This document shows positions 1 through 11,698 of a DNA stretch of 64,000 nt, one piece after another (the first letter of the stretch is position 1; each line of letters begins with the position of its first letter). The position numbers were made by a program, and so were the translations under genes. The DNA lies in the NCBI GenBank assembly GCA_007922195.1, contig ML682030.1:186001-250000 (forward strand), read 5' to 3'. This DNA is from Podocnemis expansa. Taxonomy: Eukaryota; Chordata; Testudines; Podocnemididae. Below the pieces are notes generated by a model. That model saw only the letters and a list, made by a program, of their open reading frames with translations, was not told the origin of the DNA and did not search any database.

Positions 1-812
1 AGACATGATCTTACCAGAGCTGATTGTGTGGATCCCACCAATGGTAGCAATGGTGGAAAATTATTAGCAAAATGTAGTTAAGACAACAGATCTCTGTGTC
101 ATGGCATCCAGCCTAAGGAACTGAGGGTGATCATTCTGGAAGGAAAGCAGGGGCTTCCTTCACCATCCAGTTAGGTGAAGACTTTCGCTGATGGCATCCA
201 GGCAAAGCATGGCAGAAAGGAAGCAGCAGCGTATTCTGGGCTTGCTTTCTTGGGTTTTTTCACCCCTGCTGCACCCCAAATATTTAGCTAATTGGAACTG
301 CATATTTTTCAGCTTACATCTTCAGCTTTAATTTGATGCAGCTGTTTCGCACTGTAACTAGGATCTGAAATGATTTAATTATAACATGCAGACATCAGGA
401 ACATCAGTGCAATTACAAATAAAAACCACTGACATGCTCATAAATGTCATTTTATTGGGAAGGAGTAAGACAAGAGACTACTTCATGGAAGCAATTAAAG
501 GTGTCTTTGCAAGTAGGAAAGTGAACTGGCCTTCAAAACATTCTGATGGTTTTATCTGTAGATGAAACGAAGGTCTCTAAAGAGGTCTGCCAAACAATTT
601 GAAAAAAAATGTGTCATGTGACCAACTTACAAAAGGACAGAGTCATGTTTGGGAAAGTGCAAGGAAAGAAACTCCAAAGAGACCCACTGTATGATAGTCT
701 TATATTCAGTACAGCTTTTACCAATTTGGATTTCAAAGAGCCCAGAGTGGATTTCAAACAGCTCAAGAAACACGTCTCCCCTCCACTTTCAAGTGAAAGC
801 TTTACAAATTAC
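1..812. other. unique non-coding stretch
   Basis: AT-rich DNA with only short chance frames. I see no repeat ends, splice-like exon or RNA gene. Confidence 0.5.
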
Positions 813-1012
813 AAAGGGGGAGCTGTGTTAGTCTAGTTCAGCAAAACTAACAAGGAGACCTGTGGCACTTTTAAAGACTAACCAACTTATTTATCGCATG
901 TGCTTTCATGGGAGAAAAGCTCATGTGATAAATCATTCATTAGTCTTTAAAAGTGCCACAGAACTCCTTGTTTGTTTTGCTAACCTGGGCTAACATGGCT
1001 ACTCCTTTGGAT
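813..1012. repeat. palindromic ribozyme-family repeat (family A), centre lost
   Basis: Two arms of about 90 bp in inverted orientation. Each runs from a terminal motif of the type TTAGTCTAG / CTAACATGGCTAC, through GTGGCACTTTTAAAGACTAA, to a GCATGAGCTTTC-like inner segment. At 17.4 kb the same family carries a hammerhead fold in each arm. Here the middle (stem II, CUGAnGA and the spacer) is missing and the inner ends are fused around 905-925, so no ribozyme can form. I infer relation to Penelope-like elements from the shared ribozyme and terminal motif. No clear target duplication seen. Confidence 0.7.
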
Positions 1013-1700
1013 CAGTGAACTGGTGCAAGATTCCACCACAGAGGAAGATATTTTCAGCACACATATCCCTGCAGAGTTTCACAGTCTACCGAGTTTGTAC
1101 ATCCATTTATAGTGCACCTGGAGATCTTTCAGCATGAAAAACTGGAGAGGATCAAGAACACTACCCTGTACACTTAGAAAGATGCCTGGGAAACAAAAGG
1201 CTTGACAATCTGGAAGATTGGTTTCCTCTGTACCTTGGTAAATCATGAAGGAATTTTTTTTTAAGTGATTAAGAATACGAAAAGCAACCTGAACTGTCAC
1301 TAGTTCCAAAAAGGTATATTATAGTCTCTCTTAAGTGTCTCCACTGTCTGCCTCTCCTCTGCTTCAGGACATTATTTAGTGAACAGGTGGACACTGGCAT
1401 AGGGGTGGCCAAGATGACCCAAGACAGGTCACCTCAATGTCCTCCATCCCTAATTGATACGATTCTATGAAATCTATCACAGATGCAACCACTTCCTTTG
1501 CAGTCAGAGAATAACATCTATAACAACTCCCAAATGTCAAGATATCTCATCAGTTCAGTCCTCCAAGTATACAGGTAACATGACCTGGGTGTACTTTTTC
1601 TCCCCTAATAAAGAACCTCATGCTGCCCTTTTTCAGTTCTACAAAGTTGTGGGAAGTGGACTCTGCAAATTGGGTATAGGCGACATAGGGGGAGAAGGAA
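1013..1700. other. unique non-coding stretch
   Basis: No repeat or gene recognised. Short frames here have no recognisable family. Confidence 0.5.
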
Positions 1701-2140
1701 GTCCAGAGAAGAGCAACAAGAATGATTTAAGGTCTGGAATGCTTGACTTACGCAGGAAGATTGAAAGAGCTTGGTTTGTTCAGTCTGGAAAAGAGGAAAC
1801 AGGGGGACATGATAAGTTTTTAAGTACCTAAAAGGTTGTTACAAGGAGGAGGGAGAAAAATTGTTCTCCTTAACCACCGATGACATGACAAGAAGCAATG
1901 GGCTTAATTAACAGCAAGGAAGGCTTAGGCTGGACATTAGGAAAAAAATCCTAACTTTCAGGGTGATTAACCCCTGGAATAAGTTGCCTAGGCAAGTTGT
2001 GGAATCTCCATCATTGGAAGTGTTTAAGAGCAGGTTAGACAAGCATCTGTCAGGGATGGTTTAAGGGGTCCTTGGTCCCGCCATGAGTGGAGGGGACTGG
2101 ACTCAATGACCTCTCATGGTCCCCTCCAGTTTCTATAAAA
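1701..2140 (+). mobile_element. CR1 LINE, 3' fragment
   Basis: This is the last ~440 bp of a CR1 retrotransposon. It matches the end of the CR1 ORF2 and its short 3' UTR: a GGTCTGGAA block near 1730, GAGGAGGGAGAAAAATTG near 1845, GAAGCAATGGGCTTAA near 1893, TGGACATTAGGAAAAA near 1931, then a GACTGGACTCAATGACCT tail near 2095 ending at TTCTATAA. The open frame ending at 1831 is the decayed ORF2 C-terminus, not a host gene. 5'-truncated like most CR1 copies; several frameshifts. Confidence 0.88.
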
Positions 2141-2229
2141 GTGTGATTGCATCTAAGATGTCAAGTGAAGACAATACTTTGTTGCAATGGGACAGCCACA
2201 ACTTTAATAAAGTAGTGGGTTCTCTGAAC

Positions 2230-2392
2230 TTGAAAGCCATCTTTTAATCATGATTTGAGGACTTTAATAACTCAGTCGTAGGCTAGATGTTTATTACAGA
2301 AGGGATTGGGGTGATGCTTTGTGGCCTGCAGTCTGCAAGAGGTCAGACTAGATGATCATATTGGTCCCTTCTGACCTCAGATTCTATGACTT
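2230..2392 (+). mobile_element. CR1 LINE 3' UTR fragment (second subfamily)
   Basis: The final ~160 bp of a CR1 subfamily whose tail reads TGATTTGAGGACTTTAATAA ... GTCAGACTAGATGATCAT ... TCTGACCTCAGATTCTATGA. The 3' end of the larger element at 32065-32888 matches it closely, so they belong to the same subfamily. Non-coding and 5'-truncated. Confidence 0.78.
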
Positions 2393-5329
2393 AAGTACTA
2401 TAGGAAACCCACAAGTAGTAAATATGGATCATTTCACTAAAGTAAAAACCCCAGGCTGCATCCACCTGAATCAGATTTCCTGGATGCACCAAGCCGTAAG
2501 ATTTCAGGGCATTCAAGGTGAGGGCAAGCACGAAGATAGGACTCTGGCAGTCCCGTGCGAGGCTAGACTTAAACATACCTCTTCTAGGAAACATACCTTC
2601 TGTAGTTGTTGCTTTTGTTTAAGACTCACAAGCAGCTCTTCTGCCACCCCGAGAGCATCATTCAGGAACACCAGGAAGTACAACGCTGTCACAATTAAGA
2701 AGTCATTGAAAATGAACGGGACACTTTTATGTCAACTGGGCATAGAGATCTGAAAACAGAAGTCCTGTTTCAGTGGAGATAACATGGTGGATTTGACCCA
2801 TTTAGAATGTGAGGTCCGAAATGCTGAAAACCAACACTGGTGACTTAGAATATAATGACTATTCCCAGAATGATTTCTAGAAGATCTGGTTTCTTTCATG
2901 ACTGGCCACCCAGAATGAAGAAATCGACATCATCAGCCGTGAAGCAAGGAGAGAATATAATGCACCTCTCTGTAGACAGCATATGACTGTATTTGAATCT
3001 TACAGAAGAGACTGACGTATTAGCTTATTTCTTACATCTAGTTGTGAACAGCATGGAGCAGGCCAGAGAAGATGAAGCCCAGAAACCAAGGCATATGGCT
3101 ATGTGGAAGCCACGCAAATCATACTGGAACAAATCTCAAATCACCAGTACTGAAATGTTCAGCCTGTTGCTAATCTATGCCTCGGCTGGCACACGAGCAC
3201 AGAGACAGAGAGCTAATACACAGATGCATGATTATTATAATTTAGTGATTTCACCCCCCACTCCCAACCCAAACGCCTCTAATGAATGCACAATAATAAG
3301 ACTAAGAATAATCCCAAAAGTCTAGATCATCACAGAGCACCCTCACCACAGAAAGAATCGGTCACAAGAAGGCACTAACTCAATTTTAAAAGCTGCCTGG
3401 AGTCATAAAAAATGACAAGAAGCTTCTTTATATTAAAAAAGAAAAAGGCATCTCGAAAATCCTCCAAAACCAACCAAAACCTAACAGTTCTCTGTGGGTT
3501 TTTGCAGGTCCTGGTGCTTTTATAGCTGTGTCTAGCAGCTTCCTTCACTAACACTTTTAAATTAATTCCAACACTGCCTACCAAAAAACAGAACTTCTGG
3601 AGAAGAAACTATGATAAATTCAGATATTATAATCTCTGTCTTTTCCTTTCTCTTTTTTTGTAAAAGCTATGGTAAAGCGCTCTCTGTAGAGAAGAGCGCA
3701 TTCTGTTCAGGGCTAAAACAGAACTGTGTGAGATCCATTGCTTTCACTCCAGCAGCATGAATAATATAGAGGAGAGATGCGCTACATTTCCATGGCTTTG
3801 AAATGTCGTAAAGAAAAGATGAAAAGAGCTCTGCACTCCTTTTGAATTAGTTCAAGTGTTGGTCTGTTCATCTAGAGCTTTGCATTGCTGTTGGGGTGCA
3901 ATCTCCTCAGAAAATGAGATTCCTGGGTTACAAGATTCTTTGGTGAGCCCCAGAGTGACATACAGTTTCTGCGAGGAAAGACAGTGCAAGATAATGATAC
4001 ACGTCTTTGCTGTGTTTGAATATACATGTCGATTTATTCAAGGTACAATGTCTTTACCAGTTCCAGCAGGTAAGGACTGATGGGTGCTTTCCTACTATCA
4101 AGGCAAGGGCACGATAATGTGTTGTCTAGTTATTGGATGGAACAAATGACTGACAGACAGGAGAATCCCAGATTTCACGTTAAAATATTCACTGACACAC
4201 CTCTTTCTCTTCAGTAAATGTAGTCTGAATACAAGGCACGACACCTTACAGTGTGATCTGATACTCATGTCTAAGAATAAATAAATTTCTCTCTGCAAAC
4301 ACAGAAGTCCCTGATGTGTCAGGGAATGTTAGTGAGGAAGGATCACGCGTACAGAGTGAAAGAGAAAGAGAGCAGGGTTGAGCCTTCTACTCTGAGATTT
4401 CCAGTCTTGCACCATTTCTACCACGAAGCATCCTCAGATTTGCATATTGCTGCAATAGCTGAAAACAACAAAGCACCTCAGGGGTACAAACTATAATTGC
4501 TTCTTTCAACACCACTAATGGGTGAACGCAGGCGCATTAACAGCAATGTTCTAGTCAAATTTCACTTCTGGTTTCAAATGGACATATTTTTCTTTTCCCT
4601 CTTCCTAGCTGTTGCATAGTCTGCCGCTGTGAACTGTTAACCAGTGGTTGCGCTATACTACAGAGGCAGCCATGCTAAGTGACCTGTGGATCAGAGATTC
4701 AGGGGGAAGGCAGCCTCACCTCTGAACGAGAGGCTTGGTTGGAGTAGTAACCTCTCTCACCTCCCCAGTGCAGGGCTCTGGAGGAGTGGCAGGGTGGCGG
4801 TGGTGGGGGATTCCTGTACAGTCAGCCCTTTGTTGGGGTAGCAGGAGGGGCTACACACAAAGAGCGCTCTTGCTGGACAGTGTGGTTGGATAACGACAGT
4901 AGAGGCTCTTGGTTTTCAGGCTAGCCAGGGCCTCCCCCCTTCTGAGCACACTGCTCCCCGTCATTGGCCCCCCTAGGATCTAGCTAGAGGAAGACTTTAG
5001 TATCTCACCACCTCAGTGGACAGTTTTACAGCTGCAGATTTCTACCACTCTACAGCAGAGACCTCCAGCAGGACGGCAGGAGACTGAGGCCTCTCTTCAC
5101 CTTGATGGATTTAATGCAGCTATGGTGGAGCAGTGAGGGGCCAGGAAGAAGGGAGGCCAACAGCAGACATTAAAAGGAAGAGGTGGGAGGTTGCCCTCCT
5201 GACTAGCAAAGGGTCCTCATGGGGGATGGTTCTGGTTATCATCTGCCCCACAGCATGAGTGGGATACCAGGTGCCCCACGTGAAGTTGTGCCTGTGGCCC
5301 CAGATTGCTTTAATCAAGCCTTGGGCATT
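2393..5329. other. long unique stretch, GC-richer from 4.67 to 5.33 kb
   Basis: No gene recognised. The portion 4670-5330 is richer in GC and purine-rich, and could be an unrecognised old repeat; I cannot show ends for it. The remainder is AT-rich with short chance frames only. Confidence 0.45.
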
Positions 5330-5337
5330 ATTTAGCA

Positions 5338-5517
5338 CAGTAGTTCTCGACTACTTTGTTGGGACACTTTACTGCTTCACCACACAGTGGTAAGCATGTC
5401 ACACAGAGCTGGAAGATGGTTGGATCTGGTTTAGGGAGGGTGGGCTGGTGTGTCCCCTAGGGTCGCGATAGGCCACCAAGTATGTCACACGACCTGCAAA
5501 AGGTTGAGAAATCACTG
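5338..5517. mobile_element. non-autonomous hAT transposon, 180 bp
   Basis: Ends CAGTAGTTCTCGACTA and GGTTGAGAAATCACTG form imperfect terminal inverted repeats of the hAT type. They are flanked by an 8-bp target duplication with one mismatch (ATTTAGCA at 5330-5337, ATTTTGCA at 5518-5525). Same family as 20591-20764. No transposase. Confidence 0.88.
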
Positions 5518-5525
5518 ATTTTGCA

Positions 5526-6603
5526 TAACTATCATTTAAATATAAAATAACAACAACACGAATCCATGGATTCCACATCAATGATTAACATCTATGGGAC
5601 TCAGCAAACCTCCCCTGAACTTTCACAAATGCTAAAGCCAGTACCTCTCCCCAAAGCCTTTATGAGAGATGAGAGTCCCTGGATTAATGTCAGGGGGACC
5701 ACAGCTCCAGGGTATGGAAACAGAGAACATCAAACAGGTAAAAAACAAAGGCACAGCTGTTAGATGGCACCATCTAAATCAAGCCTATTCTTTCCTTGCT
5801 ATCCTGTAAAGCCCCCTTTATGTGCTAAAAACAAAGAGCACTAATTTTACTTCCTGCTTGGCTTTGTAGAATTCTGACATGTCCTCAGTAAAACGAGATC
5901 CACTCCGTCAATCAGGCACCATTTTTCTTGAGACGTAAGAAAAGAAGGAAGCTAAAGTAATTATTGAAAACTCGTAAGCAGCAGCTTTAGCCTCATTATC
6001 CTGACTCTCCTTTTTTTAATTTTTGTATCGATTGCCTCCTCTGAATACACAAGTATTGACTGAACTTGCAGAGTTTTGTGTTGCTGTGATAAGAGAAGCA
6101 GCCAGGGAAAAACGAAATGCAATTAGGTGACCAGATAATCAGCTGCACCTCCGCAAAAACAGCCCTACACATTTCTGTATTTCGCAATCTGGCACCGAGT
6201 CCTGCCCTGTGCGTCTGTACAAAGAGAATGTTAGGGCAGCAAAGTGCTTGCATCAATTCCGCCATTTGGGATTTCCCACAAGGGGGCAGATGCAACTTAT
6301 GCCATAACATTCCTGGCTCTATCACTGCTGGGACTGCATCCCAAACATAACACCATTTGCTGTATGCACCTAGGGTCTGAAAAGTTCATTGAAGACAATG
6401 GAAAGATTCCTACTGTAATAACTGCAGTGCAGATCACTCTTGCACAGCTAAACCGTTTGTCCACACACGCTTATCTTTTGGCTTGGTTTCTGTAATCTCT
6501 TCTTCTGCTCTCTTCTTGACATTCAGGACTCCCATAACTATCCGATTCTAACGTATCCAAAATGGACTGCAGCCAAACTAATCTTCCTTGATGGATCTTA
6601 ACA
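5526..6603. other. unique non-coding stretch
   Basis: No repeat ends or exon recognised. Frames on both strands near 6.0-6.35 kb overlap each other and have no family features. Confidence 0.5.
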
Positions 6604-6922
6604 CAGAAACTGGAAGGGACCATGAGAGGTCATCAAGTCCAGGCAGGCCCCTGCACCCATGGGGAGGGCCAAGTACCCTCTTAAACCATCCCTAACAGCT
6701 GCTTGTCTAACCTGCTCTTAAACACTTCCAATGATGGAGATCCCACAACCTCCCCAGTCAATTTATTTCAGTTGCTAATCACCCTGACAGATAGGAATTT
6801 TCTTCCTAATGTTCAACCTAAACCTCCCTTGTTGTAATTTAAGCCCATTGCTTCTTCTCCTATCATCAGTGATTAAGGAGAATAATTTTTCTCACTCTCG
6901 TGTCACCCCCCTCTTCTTAACT
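6604..6922 (-). mobile_element. CR1 LINE, 3' fragment
   Basis: Reverse complement of the CR1 3' end. On the plus strand it starts with ACTGGAAGGGACCATGAGAG (the CR1 tail reversed) and continues through CCAATGATGGAGATCCCACA and AAGCCCATTGCTTCTTCTCC. Same region of CR1 as 1701-2140, opposite orientation. Non-functional. Confidence 0.88.
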
Positions 6923-8367
6923 GCTGGCTTCCCTTAGACCCAATATCAAATTTAAACTTGTTCTTGTTTTCAAAGATTGGATCTGAAAATCCCACCACAC
7001 ACTTCCTCTCACACCATTACCAGAAAAAGAAAAGAAAAATAAGCCTCTGAAATCAGAGTAATTTAGTGGGTTGTAAAACATATCAGAATCCAACTGACTT
7101 TCCTACAGCTGCATCTACAAGTCTAATAAGAGTAGGCCCTGATCCTATAACTCACATGCAACCAAACAGTCTGACTTCAGTTCAACTCCCAGGAGTAAGG
7201 ACTAAGTAAAGTTTGAGTAAGATTTGCCAGATTATACCCATGTTTTCATCAGGAAAGTCGGAAGATATGATTTGAAGTTTTATCAGGATATAAGAACAGA
7301 TTTATTAATTAGAAAACACCAATGCACAATAAGTTCCATCTTCTCATAACTGCCTTTCCCTACAGAGTTGGTAATTATTTTTAAAGTTTAAATATTCTTT
7401 TTAAAAATATGTTTTAGCATTTAGGAGTAAATATGGTTTCCAAACAAAGGCAAGACATCAGTAACAGCATGGCCAGATTGGCTTCTGGGCCCATATGGAC
7501 TTTCACTGGTTAATCATTAAAAGATCACTGTGATGAGATATCATGGGAAAGAAAAACAACAGAACAGTGGCTAATGTTTTAGAAAAATCCTCATGTGTTA
7601 AACTAAAACCGAAAAAAGAATTCTTCATTGTGAAGTGCTGCAAAAGACTGCTTATACTACCAATCTTAAAGTCCTAACAACAGAAATAATCACCTGCTAT
7701 ATTTAATTTTTCTTGTATTCATGCACACCAGCACAAAAAATGAGTCCTCAGCCTCTCCAAACGTATTGATTTCCTATTTGCTGGTACTGTAAAATCTTAT
7801 TTCTCTTTTGGCAGTCTAAGGACAGTTTGCTGTTGGTGACTTAGGAAATGGAGAAAGAACCAGGGAACATATTTGAAGGCAAAGAGAGTAAAGAGACATT
7901 GGAGAGAGATTAATCCCACTTACACAGTGTGGAATATATGTTTTGTACCCACTAATCACTTGGCTGATGAACCATAAAATGACTTAAAGGCACATGTAGG
8001 TGAAATGATATTAGCTGGTGATGCTCAATGGTGAGTGATATAAGGATTCCACCACTGAAGAGTGACCTCGTTCCAATTAAGAAGAGAGTCCAATGGGCTT
8101 CAAAGAAGACCTTCTATCCTTTCATCCTGACCAGACGGGAGTGAGTGAAATGCCCTTACTCATATCTCAGTGTTTTGACATGAACCCGAAGAACTTCTTC
8201 AACCCCACCATCCTCTGCACTCTAACCAAGAATAATAGAAATTTCTGTACCTTGGGGGTCATGCCACAGGTTGAGCCCACACACCTGTGTTAAGAGCTTC
8301 AATTTTTCAATTTCTTATGCAGACTTAAATTCTACCAGTCCTTGTTTAAATACAATTGAGGGGGAAA
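6923..8367. other. AT-rich unique stretch
   Basis: Contains no recognisable gene. A short GGCCCTGATCCTATAACTC block near 7135 resembles an old dispersed amniote repeat, but too little is left to classify. Confidence 0.45.
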
Positions 8368-8700
8368 AAAACCCAGTTACTTATATATAGTGAGGGTTGA
8401 ACTCTGAGACTTGTTGTCTACTTATACACCCCACTGCAGAGATACATGTACCTAATACGGGCAAGTTGGGGACTTTCACCAGCACTGCTACTAGGTGGAA
8501 TACAAACCCGCCCCCTCCTTGTGGTCTGAGCAGAGGACATGAAAGGGGAGAGGTCCACCATCTCCCTTTCTGTTCTTTCTTATCGCTTATAAAATTATTG
8601 GCCAAACTAACAGAGAAGGAGGGAGAGTTACGGAAGATACATGTGCACAACACAGCTTGAAAAAACAACAGTTACTAGCAGTAAGTGTTGTTCTCCTTTA
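8368..8700 (-). repeat. DIRS terminal repeat, 3' side of element
   Basis: Bounded by CCCAGTTACTT near 8374 and CAACAGTTACTAGCAGTAAG near 8668, with a GAACTCTGAGACTTGTTGTCTA block at 8399-8420 mirrored by an AACACAGCTTGAAAAAACAA block at 8648-8668. The opposite end of the element (14750-14795) repeats the latter motif. Such repeats frame DIRS elements and take part in circularisation. Exact ends uncertain. Confidence 0.55.
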
Positions 8701-8771
8701 AGTGATTCTGCGTTTATACATTCCAAAGCAGGTGACACAACAGCAGTTCCCTTACAGGTGGATGGACTTCA

Positions 8772-9394
8772 GATTATCTGAATAGTACTGATTTGCTAAA
8801 GGCTGGCACTATTGTCAGAGGCCTAAATGACAGCATGATGTCTGGGAAAGGTATGCACAGATGACCACGTTGCTGTTTTAAAGCTATCTTTACTCAAAAA
8901 GGCTGAGGAAGTGGACTGAGCTCAGCTGAAGAGAACCATTATTTCCAAGGAGAAACTTGCAGAGGATTGTGACAAAGTTTGATACAGTCAGAGACCCAGT
9001 GCGTGATAAGTTAAGTTGTCATTGTTTGGCCATTGACTCTCTTGGCACAGCTTACAAAGAGCCTGGAAGATACTCTGAACAACTAAGTTTAGTCAAGACA
9101 AAACATCAAAATTCTCTGGAATTTCAAGGTGTGGAATCTTTCTTCAGCTTAGAGAGAATGAGGTTTCAGGGGAAAAAAACACCTGAAGCTGCATAGACTG
9201 CAAAAAACCCGTAAGAATGGTCACTTAACAGAGCTTGGAGCTCTGAAACTTTACTTTCTGAAGTAATTGCCATAAGAAACTTAGTTTTCATGGACTGACA
9301 TTGCTGAAAGTTCAAAGACAGGCCCCATTAATCTTGATGAAACTTGGTTAGGGTCCCATGATGGCACTGGGTCAGCCTCCAGAGTGTAGATATG
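8772..9394 (-). pseudogene. DIRS tyrosine recombinase, catalytic part (broken)
   Basis: Read on the minus strand in shifting frames, this matches the DIRS recombinase: PSWDPNQVSSRLMGP near 9370-9325, a KVSFLMAIT-like helix with SELQALLS near 9270-9220, RLFVSCAKRVNGQTMTT near 9070-9020, and HWVSDCIKLC at 8972-9001. In living relatives this enzyme inserts the circular DNA copy. The HxxR catalytic motif expected shortly after HWVSDCIKLC reads as F-S-S-A, and I cannot find the nucleophilic tyrosine after it, so the copy is dead at its active site as well as frameshifted. An inverted hAT pair separates it from its N-terminal part. Confidence 0.65.
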
Positions 9395-9402
9395 GACTAG
9401 AC

Positions 9403-9612
9403 CAGGGGTCTCAAACATGTTGCCCATGGGCCGCATACAGCCCCTAAAGCTATTTCCCGCGGCCTGCAATGACAAAATTGTTAGTGGTATTTACAATATC
9501 ATTGTATGGAAAGGTTTCAGTGTTGTGGCCCTCGGGCTACTGTACTAACCCTTATGCAGCCCTCTTCTAGTCCTCACGTGGCCCTTGTGGTGATTTGAGT
9601 TTGAGACCCCTG
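9403..9612. mobile_element. non-autonomous hAT transposon, first of an inverted pair
   Basis: Starts CAGGGGTCTCAAAC and ends GTTTGAGACCCCTG, a near-perfect terminal inverted repeat. Flanked by GACTAGAC at 9395-9402 and 9613-9620 (perfect 8 bp). Inner GGCCGC/GCGGCC-rich ends and a GTATGGAAAGGTTTCAGTG core match the copies at 9621, 19426 and 48552. No coding capacity. Confidence 0.92.
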
Positions 9613-9620
9613 GACTAGAC

Positions 9621-9818
9621 CGGAGTCTCAAACTCAAACCACCATGAGGACCACACAAGGGCCGGATGAGGCCTAGAATGTTAGCCCAAGGGCCACACCA
9701 CTGAAACCTTTCCATACAATGATACTGCAAATATTGGTAATGATAGTGTCTTGTGGGCTGTAGGAAATAACTTTGGGTGCTGCATGAGGCCCATGGGCCA
9801 TGAGTTTTAAGACCCCTG
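9621..9818. mobile_element. non-autonomous hAT transposon, second of an inverted pair
   Basis: Reverse-oriented copy of the same family, from CGGAGTCTCAAACTC to GTTTTAAGACCCCTG. Its flanks are GACTAGAC at 9613-9620, shared with the first copy, and GACTAGAC at 9819-9826. The 5' tip has lost one G/A compared with CAGGGGTCTC. Confidence 0.92.
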
Positions 9819-9826
9819 GACTAGAC

Positions 9827-10886
9827 CTTTCAGAAATCTGGACAACTAAGGATGAAAGAAAACAGAAAAACCTTCTACTGGTTGGTTGGCGAACTGCAGA
9901 TCTGGAGGCCAGGTGAATTCTTGCAGAGCTAACAATCATCAGATGGCTTCTCATGTCTGATCATTGGAGTGATAAATACTTTGAGATCATGCCTTTACTG
10001 AAAATCTCTTCTGCTTTTCTGTGATTCTATTAGAATCCTTCCTGCTGCTCAGTAAGATATGTTGGTGGAACACAATTTAACCAGAGATAATTCATGCTGT
10101 ATGGTGGAGAGACTGGAGGAGAGGATGCAAAGAGCTGCTCTAGTTCTGAGACAGAAGATCCCCAACTAGAGGCAAAGTTACAGGTACTTTGATTGAAACC
10201 TGGTGTAGATTCCTGATCCACCACAAGCTTGAACAGATTAATGTTGCTTTTTTTTCAGCTTCCTAGGTACTCTCAGGATGAGAGGGACAGGAGGAAACAT
10301 ATTTAGCAGAGGACTGGTCCATGGAAGGAGACATGCATCTGTTAAGGAACCACTAGTACATCCTGCCCTGAAGCAAAACCTCTTGCATTTGTTGTGCAGG
10401 TGGTAGTAAACAAATCTATTTCTGGGTATCCCCATTGATGGGGGATCGGGAGGAGGATTTTCCTTTAGACTGAGCATTTATGGTAGTCTACACATTTCCT
10501 GCTGAGAGAGAGTATGCAGTGGTGTTCCTTACTCCAACAAGATGGAAAGCTCTCAAATAAACTTTGGTTCTTATGCATGGTTTCCAAAGATGGATACCTT
10601 CCTGATCCAGCTGAGTTGATCTCACTGTCCACCCCACCCCAAATGTTGAGAAAAAACATGATAGTGGAATAGTCTGTAAGGACTTGAACCACTTGGGTCT
10701 TCGTGACAGATATAAATGTCTCCAAGCCAACAAACTGCATAGAGCTCCAGCACATTTATGTGCAGAGGGCCCTCCAGGTGTGACCAGAAAGCTTGTACAT
10801 CCAGCCTTTGGTAGACACACCTAGAATCAATCACAGTGGACTCTGGAGATAGAAGAGACACACCTCTTCACTTGTCATGACAGTCC
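9827..10886 (-). pseudogene. DIRS RNase H C-terminal half, linker and recombinase N-terminus (broken)
   Basis: Minus strand. 10731-10763 encodes LHINVLELYAV, the hallmark RNase H segment of DIRS polyproteins (usual form LHINxLELRAV), preceded by VQAFWSHLEG. Downstream, RFCFRAG and LPWTSPLLNMFPPVPLI (10277-10327) match the conserved region between RNase H and recombinase. Around 9870-10230, weakly similar sequence corresponds to the DNA-binding N-terminal part of the recombinase. Several frames are used; no intact ORF. The solo LTR at 10892 cuts RNase H in two. Confidence 0.7.
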
Positions 10887-10985
10887 ACCCCTGTGATGGG
10901 GGTAGCGCTACCTCGCACTTTAAAAGACCAGCACACACTATGGGCGGTGGAGACTCTGCTGGACATGCTCAGACTGCTGCCCCAG

Positions 10986-10992
10986 TATAAAA
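10986..10992 (+). promoter_or_regulatory. TATA box of the solo LTR
   Basis: TATAAAA about 95 bp inside the LTR, in the expected U3 position for plus-strand transcription. Activity unknown. Confidence 0.5.
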
Positions 10993-11601
10993 AGAAGCAA
11001 CTCAGTTCAGTCTGGGCTGGCCAGCAGAGAGGAAGGACATCTGCTGGGAACTGCATCAGCCCCAACCTGAGGGAGACTCCATGGCCAGAGGAGATTCTAC
11101 AGAGTGGTTACCCTGCAAGGAGCGCCTCGTGGCTGAAACCCAGGACCTGTAAGAAAGTGGATGACAGGTCTCCCAGGACACAGAAAGCCACGGCCCACTG
11201 CTCATGAAGGACTTCGCTCAGCCCAGGTAGGAAGTTGCCTAGGTGGCCTAGAGAGTGAATTTAGGGCGTAGTGAAAACCCAGTCAGTGTGTTTTGGTTTC
11301 AATCCTTGCTGACGTGGGGCCATACCCTGACACTCATAGGGCCCTGGGCTGGGGCTCAGTGGAGCGGAAGGGCCTGAGCCCCCCCCACCACCTGGGCACT
11401 GTTTCCTGTCATAGACTATTCTATTGACTGGCTACTAAGCTGCAGTGCCCTGAGCAAAGGGCTGCTCGTGGACTATTGTATTGACTTTGTGGGTGCTAGA
11501 CCACGCTGCCTTGTACTGACTCTGGCCTCTAGGCCACACTGCCCCGAACCTAGAGATTTGCTTGGACCCAACTGCTAGGCTGTAGTACCCTGGCACAGTA
11601 G

Positions 11602-11607
11602 ATTAAA
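11602..11607 (+). terminator. polyadenylation-type signal of the solo LTR
   Basis: ATTAAA, a common variant of AATAAA, 86 bp before the LTR end and in the same orientation as the TATA box. Downstream GT-rich context is weak, so this is only a candidate. Confidence 0.35.
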
Positions 11608-11698
11608 GAGTGTTGCGAGAGTACCCTACCTGCTAATTGTGCCCCCTTTGTATTTCTCTACCTGGGAGCACTAGAGGGGCATACCCTGAGACAACCCC

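Larger units (their letters stand above)
10892..11693. mobile_element. solo LTR, 802 bp, nested in the DIRS element
   Basis: Begins TGTGATGGGG and ends GAGACA (TG...CA-type ends), flanked by perfect 5-bp direct repeats ACCCC at 10887-10891 and 11694-11698. The flanking DIRS RNase H sequence continues on both sides, confirming a later insertion. A TATAAAA box (10986-10992) and an ATTAAA polyadenylation-type signal (11602-11607) lie in plus orientation. No internal retroviral or Gypsy genes remain: a solo LTR left by recombination. Superfamily (ERV or Gypsy) not determined; a 5-bp duplication fits either. Confidence 0.78.
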
